44,372 nt of DNA from an uncultured Oscillospiraceae bacterium (GCA_900756575.1 CAAEKQ010000042.1:1-44372), one strand, 5' to 3'; shown: positions 24,154 through 32,676, numbered from the stretch's first letter. A program made the numbers and translations. The notes: generated by a model from the sequence alone, not told the origin.

Positions 24154-25485
24154 TGCATTCATCCACCGAAGGCCCTTGGGGAAGTGGTTTTTCAGCTGCC
24201 CACCGGAGCCTTTTGCCCATCCCAGGGAGAGCCCATCCACGGTAATCAGCGTCCATCCGTTGGCCGTGCCGGGAATCACCTGTCCCTGGAGATAGTCGAG
24301 CACCCGTGGATCCTCGGAGGAAAGATTCTCCGTCACCGCCGCCGTTCCCAGCCAAAGGGCCAAGGCGTGGGCCGGTTCAAAGCGTCCCTTTTTCGCCTGT
24401 CCCAGCTCCAGCCCCGGACGGAGTACTTTGAGGCCCTTGAGTTCCGGCATATCCGCCGGGCAGAGGTAGATGGACGGCCCAAAGGAGATAAGCCGTCCTT
24501 CCGGCAGGGTGACGTCCATGCGGTCTAAAAATTCCATTAACTCCGCAGGCATCTTGATTTCCGCAGGCTTTGGCAGTTCTGCCGGGGCAGCGTCACCATC
24601 CTTTTTCAGGAGCGCTGCAAAATGCCCTTCGCCGGAAAGCAGATGCGGCCACAGGCGGAACGTGTACCCGAGCTCCGGATTCGGCTGTTCGACCCATTCC
24701 GGTCGTCCGGGAGCCAGCCAGGGCATATCCGCCTCCACCACGCGAAAATCCGGATGCCGCTGCAAAAACGCACCGATTGCCCCCTCGTCCTCCTCCGGCG
24801 CAAAGGTGCAGGTGGAGTAGCAGAGATATCCTCCGGGACGGAGCATATTCGCCGCAGAATCGAGAATTTCACTCTGCCGGGCCGCGCACATTTTCACGGT
24901 CTCCGGGCTCCAATCCGTGACGGCGGCCTCCTCTTTTCGGAACATTCCCTCCCCGGAACAGGGGGCGTCCACCAGAATTCGGTCAAAAAAGCCCGCAAAT
25001 CGCTGCTCCAAATCTCTGGGGTGCATATTCAGTACCAGCGCATTGGAAATTCCCATACGCTCGATGTTCCGGGACAGGATCTTCGCCCGCTTGGGGTTGA
25101 TCTCATTGGCCACCAGCAGGCCCTGTCCCTCCAGCATATCGCCCAGCTGGGTGGACTTTCCGCCGGGGGCCGCGCAGAGATCCAGCACCCGCTCCCCTGG
25201 CTGCGGCCCCAGCAGCGTCGCCGGGGCCATGGCCGAGGGCTCCTGCAAATAGTATAGTCCCGCCTCGTGGTAGGGATGCTTTCCCGGGCGGCTTTCGGGA
25301 TCATAGGCATAGCCGTCCCGGGCCCAGGGAATGGGTTCCCGCAGGCATTCAAGCTGACCGTCCAGCCGCTTTCTTCCGGACAGCCGCAATCCCTTTTGCA
25401 GCGGACGGTCATAGGCCGCCAAAAAGTCCGCATATTCCGCGCCCAGCAGGGCCTCCATACGGGATAAAAACTCAGGTGGGAGCAT
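24151..25485 (-). CDS. RsmF/RsmB-family rRNA (cytosine-C5) methyltransferase
   Basis: 444 residues from ATG 25485 (ribosome site AAAGGAG); a longer frame lacks a start signal. The SAM-binding motif is LDLCAAPGGKST, and the two catalytic cysteines are in DAPCSGEGMF and YSTCTFAPEED. The C-terminal region (from about residue 320) resembles the PUA-like extension of RsmF proteins, so the enzyme probably makes m5C in 16S rRNA. It starts 22 bp after a strong terminator that follows typA, so it is presumably expressed by readthrough or from a promoter I could not see. Confidence 0.9.
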   Translation of the reverse strand: MLPPEFLSRMEALLGAEYADFLAAYDRPLQKGLRLSGRKRLDGQLECLREPIPWARDGYAYDPESRPGKHPYHEAGLYYLQEPSAMAPATLLGPQPGERVLDLCAAPGGKSTQLGDMLEGQGLLVANEINPKRAKILSRNIERMGISNALVLNMHPRDLEQRFAGFFDRILVDAPCSGEGMFRKEEAAVTDWSPETVKMCAARQSEILDSAANMLRPGGYLCYSTCTFAPEEDEGAIGAFLQRHPDFRVVEADMPWLAPGRPEWVEQPNPELGYTFRLWPHLLSGEGHFAALLKKDGDAAPAELPKPAEIKMPAELMEFLDRMDVTLPEGRLISFGPSIYLCPADMPELKGLKVLRPGLELGQAKKGRFEPAHALALWLGTAAVTENLSSEDPRVLDYLQGQVIPGTANGWTLITVDGLSLGWAKGSGGQLKNHFPKGLRWMNA

Positions 25486-25506
25486 GGTATTCTCTCCTTT
25501 TCGGTA

Positions 25507-25534
25507 CAAAAAAGGGGACCGAATGGTCCCCTTT
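25507..25534 (-). terminator. Terminator between typA and the rsmF-like gene
   Basis: Minus-strand AAGGGGACC pairs with GGTCCCCTT around ATTC, followed by TTTT. Confidence 0.85.
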
Positions 25535-25547
25535 CCTTGGATACGGT

Positions 25548-27380
25548 TTACTTCTTGCCGCCCTTCAGCGCCTTCATGCGGTCTGCATGGTTGAGGATTC
25601 TCTTGCGCATCCGCAGAGTCTTGGGGGTAACCTCCAAAATCTCGTCGTCGGCCAGATACTCCAGGCACTGCTCCAGGCTCATCTGCTTGGGGGGAATCAG
25701 CCGCAGGGCATCATCGGAACCGGAAGCACGAGTGTTGGTCAGGTGCTTTGCCTTGCAGACGTTGACGGTGATATCCTCCATCCGGGGGTTGGAACCGATC
25801 ACCATGCCCTCATACACGGGAACACCGGCGCCGATGAACAGGGTGCCGCGCTCCTGGGCATTGAACAGGCCATAGGTGATGGACTCGCCGGTCTCAAAGG
25901 AAATCAGGCTGCCGGTGCGGCGGCGCTGAATGTCGCCCTTGTAGGGCTGATAGCTGTCGAATACGGAAGCCATAATGCCCTCGCCCTTGGTATCGGTGAG
26001 GAACTCGTTCCGATAGCCGAACAGGCCCCGGGAGGGAACCAGGAAGGTGATCTTCATGCGGGTGGTGCCCAGAGGGGTCATCTCCAGCAGATCGCCCTTG
26101 CGGTTGCCCATCTTCTCAATGACGGCGCCCACACAGTCGGAGGGAACGTCGCAAACCAGGCGCTCCATGGGCTCGCACTTCACGCCGTCGATCTCCTGAT
26201 ACAGCACACGGGGAGGAGAAACCTGGAACTCATAGCCTTCCCGGCGCATGGTCTCGATGAGGATGCTCAAATGCATCTCGCCGCGGCCTGCCACATAGAA
26301 GGCGTCGGTGGAACCCTCAGCCTCGGTAACACGCAGGGATACGTCCTTCAAAAGCTCCTTCTCCAGGCGCTCGCGAATCTGGCGGGAGGTGACATACTTG
26401 CCCTCCTTGCCTGCGAAGGGAGAATCGTTGATGGTAAAGGTCATCTCCATAGTGGGCTTGGAGATCTTCACGAAGTCCAGGGGCTCCACATTGGAGGGGG
26501 CGCAGATGGTGTCGCCAATGGTGATGTTGCCGATACCGCTGAGTGCAACGATATTGCCTGCGGTGGCCTCAGTAACAGGCACGCGGTTCAGGCCGTCGAA
26601 CTCGTAAAGGCTGACGGCCTTGAGCTTCTTGGAGACCTGATCGGGATCATGATAGTTACATACCACGATCTCGTCGTTCTGATGGATCACACCGCGCTCG
26701 ATCCGGCCAATGGCGATCCGGCCCACAAACTCGTTATAGTCGATGGAGGACACCAGCATCTGGAACGGCTGATCCACATCGGCCTCGGGGCCGGGGATAT
26801 AGTTCAGAATGGTGTCAAACAGGGGCTGAAGATCGGTTCCGGCCACATCCGGAGAATAGGATGCGGTGCCCTGACGGCCGGAGCAGAACAGCATGGGGCT
26901 CTCCAGCTGATCGTCGGTGGCGTCCAGGTCGATGAGCAGCTCCAGCACCTCGTCCACAACCTCCAGCACGCGCTGGTCAGGCCGGTCGATTTTATTGACA
27001 ACCACGATGACGCGATGGCCCAGCTCCAGTGCCTTGGACAGCACGAAACGGGTCTGAGGCATGGGGCCCTCTGCTGCATCAACCAGCAGGATAACGCCGT
27101 TGACCATCTTGAGGATACGCTCTACCTCGCCGCCGAAGTCTGCGTGCCCCGGGGTGTCAACGATGTTGATCTTGGTGCCCTTGTAGGTGATGGCGGTGTT
27201 CTTGGCCAGAATGGTGATGCCGCGCTCCCGCTCCAGATCGTTGGAATCCATAACGCGATCCACAACCTCCTGGTTTTCCCGATAGATGCCGCTCTGCTTG
27301 AGCATCTCGTCTACCAGGGTGGTCTTACCGTGGTCAACGTGGGCAATGATGGCTACGTTTCTGATTTTCTCGTCTACCAA
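25548..27380 (-). CDS. typA: Ribosome-associated GTPase TypA/BipA
   Basis: 610 residues, the usual length. G1 is AHVDHGKTT, the switch region has RGITILAKN, G3 is DTPGHADFGGEV and G4 is NKIDRPDQR, followed by EF-G-like domains and the TypA-specific C terminus (YLADDEILEVTPKTLRMRK). It acts on the ribosome, particularly in 50S assembly and stress or cold adaptation. The start is TTG 27380, ten bases after GAAGGGAG; no ATG is available nearby. It is divergent from mnmG. Confidence 0.95.
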   Translation of the reverse strand: MVDEKIRNVAIIAHVDHGKTTLVDEMLKQSGIYRENQEVVDRVMDSNDLERERGITILAKNTAITYKGTKINIVDTPGHADFGGEVERILKMVNGVILLVDAAEGPMPQTRFVLSKALELGHRVIVVVNKIDRPDQRVLEVVDEVLELLIDLDATDDQLESPMLFCSGRQGTASYSPDVAGTDLQPLFDTILNYIPGPEADVDQPFQMLVSSIDYNEFVGRIAIGRIERGVIHQNDEIVVCNYHDPDQVSKKLKAVSLYEFDGLNRVPVTEATAGNIVALSGIGNITIGDTICAPSNVEPLDFVKISKPTMEMTFTINDSPFAGKEGKYVTSRQIRERLEKELLKDVSLRVTEAEGSTDAFYVAGRGEMHLSILIETMRREGYEFQVSPPRVLYQEIDGVKCEPMERLVCDVPSDCVGAVIEKMGNRKGDLLEMTPLGTTRMKITFLVPSRGLFGYRNEFLTDTKGEGIMASVFDSYQPYKGDIQRRRTGSLISFETGESITYGLFNAQERGTLFIGAGVPVYEGMVIGSNPRMEDITVNVCKAKHLTNTRASGSDDALRLIPPKQMSLEQCLEYLADDEILEVTPKTLRMRKRILNHADRMKALKGGKK

Positions 27381-27444
27381 AGTTGGGTAACTCCCTTCGT
27401 AAAAGCATCGTTTTTCCGCTGAATTTTCTAAATCACAATTATTT

Positions 27445-27473
27445 ATTTTATCATAGTGTCAAAACAAAAGCAA
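27445..27473 (-). promoter_or_regulatory. Promoter of typA
   Basis: Minus-strand TTGCTT (27468-27473) and TAAAAT (27445-27450), 17 bp apart. Confidence 0.6.
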
Positions 27474-27516
27474 GCCGAAACCCCTTTGCAGCTGAGGAAA
27501 ATATGGAGAAAAACAG

Positions 27517-27545
27517 TGGCAAATACCATGGAAACATGGTACAAT
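27517..27545 (+). promoter_or_regulatory. Promoter of the mnmG operon with overlapping inverted repeat
   Basis: TGGCAA (27517-27522) and TACAAT (27540-27545), 17 bp apart. The perfect inverted repeat TACCATG-GAAA-CATGGTA (27524-27541) fills the spacer and touches the -10, a typical repressor-site position. Confidence 0.6.
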
Positions 27546-27585
27546 AAAACGAACAAGACACGCAGTGCGTGGTATTATAACCCCA

Positions 27586-27746
27586 GGGCAATACCACATA
27601 AATTGGCGGCGAGGATTCAGCCAGAAATTTTTCGTCGGAAAAAGGCAGTTTTCGCAGGCATACTTTGTGTATGGCAAGAAAATTGGGCGCATTTCCGGCG
27701 GAAAAGATCGGCTGTAGCCCGACGACACATTTGTGCGGTGTTGCCC
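27586..27746. mobile_element. MITE-like repeat, copy 1 (complete)
   Basis: About 161 bp bounded by terminal inverted repeats: GGGCAATACCACATAAAT at the left, and at the right the complement of GGGCAACACCGCACAAAT (18 bp, three differences). It holds no coding frame. Two internal stems are visible: TTTTTC (27628-27633) with GAAAAA (27638-27643), and a nested stem with outer arms 27647-27653/27678-27684 and inner arms CATAC/GTATG (27659-27663/27669-27673). The second copy at 44233 keeps these stems with different bases. Target duplication is unclear. It fills most of the 27381-27765 gap and lies within the predicted mnmG leader, ending 19 bp before the ATG. Confidence 0.75.
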
Positions 27747-27765
27747 CCAAAAACAGGTGAATCAC

Positions 27766-29649
27766 ATGACAGAATATCAGGTGGAGTCCTACGACGTTGC
27801 AGTCATCGGCGCGGGCCATGCAGGCATCGAAGCCGCCCTGGCCGCCGCCCGCTTGGGACTGAAAACCGTTATCTTTACCATCAATTTGGACGCAGTGGGC
27901 AACATGCCCTGCAACCCTGCCATCGGCGGCACCGGCAAGGGCCATCTGGTCCGGGAGATTGATGCACTGGGCGGCGAAATGGGCAAGGCGGCAGACCGGG
28001 CCTGCATCCAGTTTCGGGTGCTCAACCGCGGTAAAGGCCCCGCAGTTCATTCCCTTCGTGCTCAGGCGGACCGCCGCAAATACCAGGAGCTCATGAAGCA
28101 CACCCTGGAGCAGCAGGAAAATCTCGACCTCAAGCAGGCCATGATTACCGAGATTCGGCTGAACGAATCCGGCAGTGTGGGCGCAGTGGTCACGCAGCTG
28201 GGGGCCGTTTATCCCACCCGGGCCGTGGTTATCTGCACCGGCACCTATCTTTCCAGCCGGGTCATTACCGGCGAATGCTACTACGCCTCCGGCCCCGACG
28301 GCATGCACGCCGCCATTGGTCTCAGTGACAGTCTGCGGAAGCTGGGGCTTTCCCTCCGGCGCTTTAAGACCGGCACGCCCCCTCGGGTCAATCGCCGCAG
28401 CATCGACTTTTCCAAGATGGAGGTGCAGCCCGGCGACGATGTGCCCGTGCCCTTTAGCTTTACCACCCGGGACATTCCGGAGAATCGCGCCGTCTGCCAT
28501 CTCACGTATACCAATGCGGAAACCCATCGGATCATCCGGGAGAATCTTCATCGCAGCCCCCTGTTCTCCGGCATCATCGAGGGCGTCGGCCCCCGGTATT
28601 GCCCGTCCATTGAGGATAAAATCGTCCGGTTCCCGGATAAGCCCCGGCATCAGCTGTTCATCGAGCCCTGTGGAATGAGCACCGACGAGATGTATATTCA
28701 GGGCTTCTCCTCCTCTCTGCCGGAGGATGTGCAGATTCAGATGATGCACACCATTCCGGGCCTGGAGCACGCGGAGATGATGCGTCCCGCTTACGCCATT
28801 GAATACGACTGCGTAGACCCCACCGAGCTGCTGCCCACGCTGGAATGCAAGAAGATTCCGGGGCTATACGGCGCCGGTCAGTTCAACGGCTCCTCCGGCT
28901 ATGAAGAAGCCGCGGCACAGGGGCTGGTGGCAGGCATCAACGCTGCGCTCAAGCTCAAGGGCGAAGCGCCCATGGTACTCCGCCGCAGTGATGCTTATAT
29001 CGGCACGCTCATTGACGACCTGGTTACCAAGGGTACAGGCGAGCCCTACCGCATGATGACCTCCCGCACGGAATACCGGCTGATGCTGCGCCAGGACAAT
29101 GCAGACCAGCGGCTTTCCGGCATCGGCCATCGGGTGGGCCTGATCTCCGACGAGCGTTATGCCGCCGTTCAGGAAAAATACCGCCAGGTAGAGGCTGAGG
29201 CCCAGCGATTGGAGCGCTGCGGTGTGGCCGAATCCCCGGAGCTCAATGAATTTCTCGCCACGCAGGGAACCGCTCCGGTGAAGGGCTCTGCCCGGATGGG
29301 GGATTTGGTGCGCCGCCCCCAGCTGAGCTATGCAGCCCTTGCGCCCTTTGACCCCCAGCGTCCCCTGCTCTCTCCGGAAATTCAGGAAGAAGTGGAGATT
29401 CAGGTGAAATACGCCGGTTATATCAAGCGGCAGCTCAAGCAGGTGGAGCAGTTCCAGAAGGAGGAATCCCATCTGCTCCCCGAGGATACCGATTACAACG
29501 CCATCAGCGGTCTGCGTCTGGAGGCCCGGCAAAAGCTCAGCAAAATCCGCCCCCTGAATATCGGGCAGGCCTCCCGAATCTCCGGCGTCAGCCCCGCGGA
29601 TATTGCCGTTTTGATGGTCTATCTGGAGCTCCGAAAAAAAGAGCAGTAA
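27766..29649 (+). CDS. mnmG: tRNA uridine-5-carboxymethylaminomethyl modification enzyme MnmG (GidA)
   Basis: 627 residues. FAD-binding GAGHAGIEAALAAARLG at the N terminus, then the family signatures MPCNPAIGGTGKGHLVREIDALGGEMG and KTGTPPRV, with YGAGQFNGSSGYEEAAAQG and RTEYRLMLRQDNAD further on. With MnmE it modifies the wobble uridine of certain tRNAs. ATG 27766 (ribosome site AGGTGA) gives the normal N terminus; an earlier start at 27733 would begin inside the repeat element. First gene of an operon with tatD, deoC and the nucleotidyltransferase. No mnmE is visible in the window. Confidence 0.95.
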   Translation: MTEYQVESYDVAVIGAGHAGIEAALAAARLGLKTVIFTINLDAVGNMPCNPAIGGTGKGHLVREIDALGGEMGKAADRACIQFRVLNRGKGPAVHSLRAQADRRKYQELMKHTLEQQENLDLKQAMITEIRLNESGSVGAVVTQLGAVYPTRAVVICTGTYLSSRVITGECYYASGPDGMHAAIGLSDSLRKLGLSLRRFKTGTPPRVNRRSIDFSKMEVQPGDDVPVPFSFTTRDIPENRAVCHLTYTNAETHRIIRENLHRSPLFSGIIEGVGPRYCPSIEDKIVRFPDKPRHQLFIEPCGMSTDEMYIQGFSSSLPEDVQIQMMHTIPGLEHAEMMRPAYAIEYDCVDPTELLPTLECKKIPGLYGAGQFNGSSGYEEAAAQGLVAGINAALKLKGEAPMVLRRSDAYIGTLIDDLVTKGTGEPYRMMTSRTEYRLMLRQDNADQRLSGIGHRVGLISDERYAAVQEKYRQVEAEAQRLERCGVAESPELNEFLATQGTAPVKGSARMGDLVRRPQLSYAALAPFDPQRPLLSPEIQEEVEIQVKYAGYIKRQLKQVEQFQKEESHLLPEDTDYNAISGLRLEARQKLSKIRPLNIGQASRISGVSPADIAVLMVYLELRKKEQ

Positions 29650-29672
29650 CCATAGAAACAGGAGGAATTCCT

Positions 29673-30452
29673 TTGTTTTACGACACCCACGCTCACTATG
29701 ACGACGAAGCCTTTGACCAGGATCGTGACATCCTGCTGCCGGAGCTCCACCGTCAGGGCATTACCCTGATCAACGACATCGGCTGCGACATTCCGTCCTC
29801 CAAAAAGGCCATTTCCATTGCGGCGCAGTACCCCTTTGTCTATGCGGTAGTTGGCGCATGGCCCGGAAATACCGGCGATATGACCGAGGCGGATTTGGAA
29901 ATCTACGGTCAGCTGGCCCAGCATCCCAAGGTGGTTGCCATCGGCGAGATTGGTCTCGACTACCACTATGACGACGTACCCCGGGACATTCAGCAGCACT
30001 GGTTTGACCGTCAGATGGATTTGGCGGATCGCCTGGGCAAGCCCGTGGTGGTTCACGAGCGGGAGGCCCACGGTGACGGCATGGAAATCGTCCGGAAATG
30101 GGCGGATAAAGTTCCCGGCGTATTCCACTGCTTCTCCGGCAGCGCGGAAATGGCCCAGGAGCTGGTGCGGCTGGGCTGGTATCTTAGCTTCACCGGCGTA
30201 GTCACCTTCAAAAATGCCCGACGCGCTTTGGAGGCCATCGCCGCCGTGCCCATGGAGCGGATTATGATCGAAACCGACTGCCCCTATCTGGCCCCGGTGC
30301 CCTATCGCGGGAAACGGAACCACTCCGGTTATGTGCCAAAGGTGGCAGAGAAAATTGCAGAAATCAAGGGCCTGTCCACCGAGGAAGTGGCGGCCATCAC
30401 CATGGAAAACGGAAGACGCTTCTTCCGGATTCCCACAGAAAAAGGAGAATAA
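29673..30452 (+). CDS. TatD family metal-dependent hydrolase
   Basis: 259 residues. Metal ligands are visible in order: DTHAHYDD at the N terminus, GEIGLDYHYD with its Glu, VVHEREAH, FHCFSG, and ETDCPYLAPVPYRGKRN. The family comprises 3'-5' exonucleases and related phosphodiesterases or deacylases in the cytoplasm. The start is TTG 29673, directly after AGGAGG; this gives the canonical MFYDTHAHYD start. It lies 23 bp after mnmG and 2 bp before deoC. Confidence 0.92.
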   Translation: MFYDTHAHYDDEAFDQDRDILLPELHRQGITLINDIGCDIPSSKKAISIAAQYPFVYAVVGAWPGNTGDMTEADLEIYGQLAQHPKVVAIGEIGLDYHYDDVPRDIQQHWFDRQMDLADRLGKPVVVHEREAHGDGMEIVRKWADKVPGVFHCFSGSAEMAQELVRLGWYLSFTGVVTFKNARRALEAIAAVPMERIMIETDCPYLAPVPYRGKRNHSGYVPKVAEKIAEIKGLSTEEVAAITMENGRRFFRIPTEKGE

Positions 30453-30454
30453 CC

Positions 30455-31105
30455 ATGACAAAACTGGAACTTGCCAAAATGATCGACCACACCCTTTTAA
30501 AGCCCAACGCCACCGCCCAGCAGATTAAAACCCTCTGCGACGAGGCGAAGGAATACCATTTCTGTTCCGTCTGCGTCAACTCCGGACGGGCAGCGCTGGC
30601 AAAGGAATGCCTTGCCGGTTCTGACGTGAAGCTCTGCGTGGTGGTTGGCTTTCCTCTGGGCTGCACCGTGGTCAAGGCCGCAGAGGCCGGTGCCATGACC
30701 GCCCTGGGCGCCGACGAAATCGACATGGTGCTGGATGTTGGCGCTGCCAAAGACGGGAGCTGGGACGCTGTCGAGGCTGATATCCGTGCCGTTCGCGCCG
30801 CCTGCCCTGGCAAGGTACTCAAGGTCATTCTGGAGGCCTGCCTGCTCACCGATGACGAAATCGTCCGGGCCTGCGAGGCTTCTAAAAACGCCGGTGCCGA
30901 CTTTGTAAAGACCTCCACCGGCTTCTCCACCGGCGGTGCCAAGGCAAAGGACGTTGCCCTGATGAAGAAATCCGCAGGCGGTCTGAAGGTCAAGGCCAGC
31001 GGCGGCATCCACAGCTATGAGGAAGCCATGGAGATGATCGAGGCCGGTGCCGACCGCATCGGCGCCAGCGCAGGCATCGCCATCATCAGCGGTCTGGAGG
31101 GTTAA
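30455..31105 (+). CDS. deoC: Deoxyribose-phosphate aldolase
   Basis: 216 residues, the short bacterial DeoC form. It cleaves 2-deoxyribose 5-phosphate to glyceraldehyde 3-phosphate and acetaldehyde. The Schiff-base lysine is in FVKTSTGF; other signatures are DHTLLKPNAT, VVGFPLG, DEIDMVLDVG, KVILEACLLTDDE and KASGGIHSYEEA. The ATG follows the tatD stop by 2 bp, so the pair is probably translationally coupled. Confidence 0.95.
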   Translation: MTKLELAKMIDHTLLKPNATAQQIKTLCDEAKEYHFCSVCVNSGRAALAKECLAGSDVKLCVVVGFPLGCTVVKAAEAGAMTALGADEIDMVLDVGAAKDGSWDAVEADIRAVRAACPGKVLKVILEACLLTDDEIVRACEASKNAGADFVKTSTGFSTGGAKAKDVALMKKSAGGLKVKASGGIHSYEEAMEMIEAGADRIGASAGIAIISGLEG

Positions 31106-31108
31106 GAT

Positions 31109-31849
31109 ATGGATTTCATCAAAGCCATCGTTCTGGCCGCCGGAAAGGGCACCCGGCTCCACTCCGCCGAGCACAATCAGCCCAAGGCTCTGCGGGAAGC
31201 CGCCGGAAAGCCCCTGCTCCATTATGTCCTCTCTGCGCTGGATTTTCTCCCCAAGGAAAACACCGTGATTGTGGCCGGATATATGCGGGAGCAGGTGGAG
31301 GCCCGGTTCCCCGACTATCCCTTCGCCGTACAGGATCCCCAGCTGGGCACCGGCCATGCGGTACAGTGCGCCCGGGACTATCTCCGGGACTTTGACGGCA
31401 CCGTTCTGGTCTGCTGCGGGGATATGCCTCTGCTGAAAAAGGAGACCTATCAGGCGCTGCTGTCGGAGCATCAAAAGAGCGGCAATCCCTGCACATTCCT
31501 CACCGGCACCACGGATCTGGATCTGCCCTTTGGCCGGATTCTCCGGGACGAAAACGGCGAATTTCTGCGGGTCGTGGAGGACAAGGACTGCACCCCCGAG
31601 CAGAAGAACATTCGGGAGCTTAATGCGGGCGTTTATGCCTTCGACTGTCAGGAGCTTCTGGCCTGCCTGGAGCTTCTGAAAAACGACAATGCCCAGGGCG
31701 AATATTACCTCACCGACGTGCCGGAGCTTATGCGGCAGCGGGGCGGAAAAATCGGCCTGTGCTGTGTGGAGCTTGGCCCCCAGATCATCGGCGTCAACAC
31801 CCCCGAGCAGCTGGAGCTGGTGGAGCGCTATCTCAAAAATCAGGAATAA
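31109..31849 (+). CDS. GlmU-N-like sugar nucleotidyltransferase lacking the acetyltransferase domain
   Basis: 246 residues, a Rossmann-type NTP transferase. The signature VLAAGKGTRL is followed by PKALREAAGKPLLHYVL, QLGTGHAVQCA, CCGDMPLL, GRILRDENGEFLRVVEDKDC, ELNAGVYAF and GEYYLTDVPEL, all in the order of the GlmU pyrophosphorylase half. The left-handed beta-helix acetyltransferase half is absent and the gene ends at a strong terminator. It probably makes UDP-GlcNAc from GlcNAc-1-phosphate, or uses another sugar phosphate. Nothing here tells whether a full-length glmU exists elsewhere. Confidence 0.85.
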   Translation: MDFIKAIVLAAGKGTRLHSAEHNQPKALREAAGKPLLHYVLSALDFLPKENTVIVAGYMREQVEARFPDYPFAVQDPQLGTGHAVQCARDYLRDFDGTVLVCCGDMPLLKKETYQALLSEHQKSGNPCTFLTGTTDLDLPFGRILRDENGEFLRVVEDKDCTPEQKNIRELNAGVYAFDCQELLACLELLKNDNAQGEYYLTDVPELMRQRGGKIGLCCVELGPQIIGVNTPEQLELVERYLKNQE

Positions 31850-31854
31850 TATCT

Positions 31855-31897
31855 TCGGCGGAACCCGCATATTCCCGTGGGTTCCGCCGATTTTTCG
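31855..31897 (+). terminator. Terminator of the mnmG operon
   Basis: TCGGCGGAACCCGC pairs with GTGGGTTCCGCCGA around a short loop, followed by TTTTTCG. Confidence 0.9.
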
Positions 31898-31925
31898 TGC
31901 AAATCAGATTTTCCGACATTTTTCC

Positions 31926-31954
31926 TTGTGCTTTTGGGGAATGCGTATTATAAT
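31926..31954 (+). promoter_or_regulatory. Promoter of xpt
   Basis: TTGTGC (31926-31931) and TATAAT (31949-31954), 17 bp apart. The leader to the ATG is about 68 nt, and I do not see the purine riboswitch consensus in it. Confidence 0.7.
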
Positions 31955-32028
31955 GTCTTATACGTCGTGTCTGGGATATGCCCCGGCGGACGCTGGAACA
32001 AACAACATCCAACGATGGAGGCGGAAGC

Positions 32029-32610
32029 ATGGAACTGTTAGAAAAACGGATTATGCAGGATGGCGAGGTCTATCCCGGAAATATTTTGAAGGTGAGCAGT
32101 TTTCTCAACCACCAGATGGACATTGATCTGCTGAGCCAGATGGGTCAGGAGTGGGCGCGGCTGTTTGCCGGAGAAGGGGTCAACAAGATTCTCACCATCG
32201 AGGCCTCTGGCATCGGCATTGCCTGCATCGCCGCCCAGAGCTTCCACTGTCCTGTGGTATTTGCAAAGAAGTCCAAGTCCCTGAATCTGGGCAAGGATGT
32301 GTTCACCTCCAAGGTGGAATCCTTCACCCACAAGACCGTCAGCGATGTGGTGGTTGACCGCCGCTATCTGGGGCCCAACGACCGAGTTCTGATCATCGAC
32401 GACTTTCTGGCCAACGGAAAGGCGCTGGAGGGACTCATGGACATCCTGAATCAGGCCGGCGCGCATCTGGTAGGCGTGGGCATTGCCATTGAAAAGGGCT
32501 TCCAGGGGGCCGGTGATCGGTTCCGCCAGAAGGGCATCCATCTGGAGTCCCTGGCCATTGTGGACAGCATGAACGGCGAAACCGGCGACATTGAATTCCG
32601 CCACATTTGA
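32029..32610 (+). CDS. xpt: Xanthine phosphoribosyltransferase
   Basis: 193 residues, typical of the Gram-positive Xpt. It converts xanthine and PRPP to XMP in purine salvage. The N terminus MELLEKRIMQDGEVYPGNILKV and SFLNHQMDIDLL match the family, and the PRPP-binding loop is VLIIDDFLANGKAL. GGAGG precedes ATG 32029. No pbuX permease follows, unlike the Bacillus arrangement, and no purine riboswitch was recognised upstream. Single-gene unit. Confidence 0.94.
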   Translation: MELLEKRIMQDGEVYPGNILKVSSFLNHQMDIDLLSQMGQEWARLFAGEGVNKILTIEASGIGIACIAAQSFHCPVVFAKKSKSLNLGKDVFTSKVESFTHKTVSDVVVDRRYLGPNDRVLIIDDFLANGKALEGLMDILNQAGAHLVGVGIAIEKGFQGAGDRFRQKGIHLESLAIVDSMNGETGDIEFRHI

Positions 32611-32621
32611 TCTGAATACGC

Positions 32622-32667
32622 AAAAACCGCTGTGATCTGAATGTTTCTCAGACCACAGCGGTTTTCT
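32622..32667. terminator. Bidirectional terminator between xpt and the gtrA-like gene
   Basis: AAAACCGCTGTG-TCTGA pairs with TCAGA-CACAGCGGTTTT around ATGTTTC. U-rich tails lie on both sides. Confidence 0.88.
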
Positions 32668-32676
32668 ATTTCCTTT

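Noticed and set aside
25476..27422. 648-codon rightward open frame opposite typA
   Set aside because: Shadow of the typA reading frame; low-complexity Gly/Leu/His composition, no ribosome site and no family resemblance. The same applies to the 709-codon frame opposite the P-type ATPase (40554-42683) and the 556-codon frame opposite the SLH gene (7388-9058).
31955..32028. Purine riboswitch before xpt
   Set aside because: The leader is only about 68 nt and lacks the conserved junction and loop sequences of the purine aptamer.
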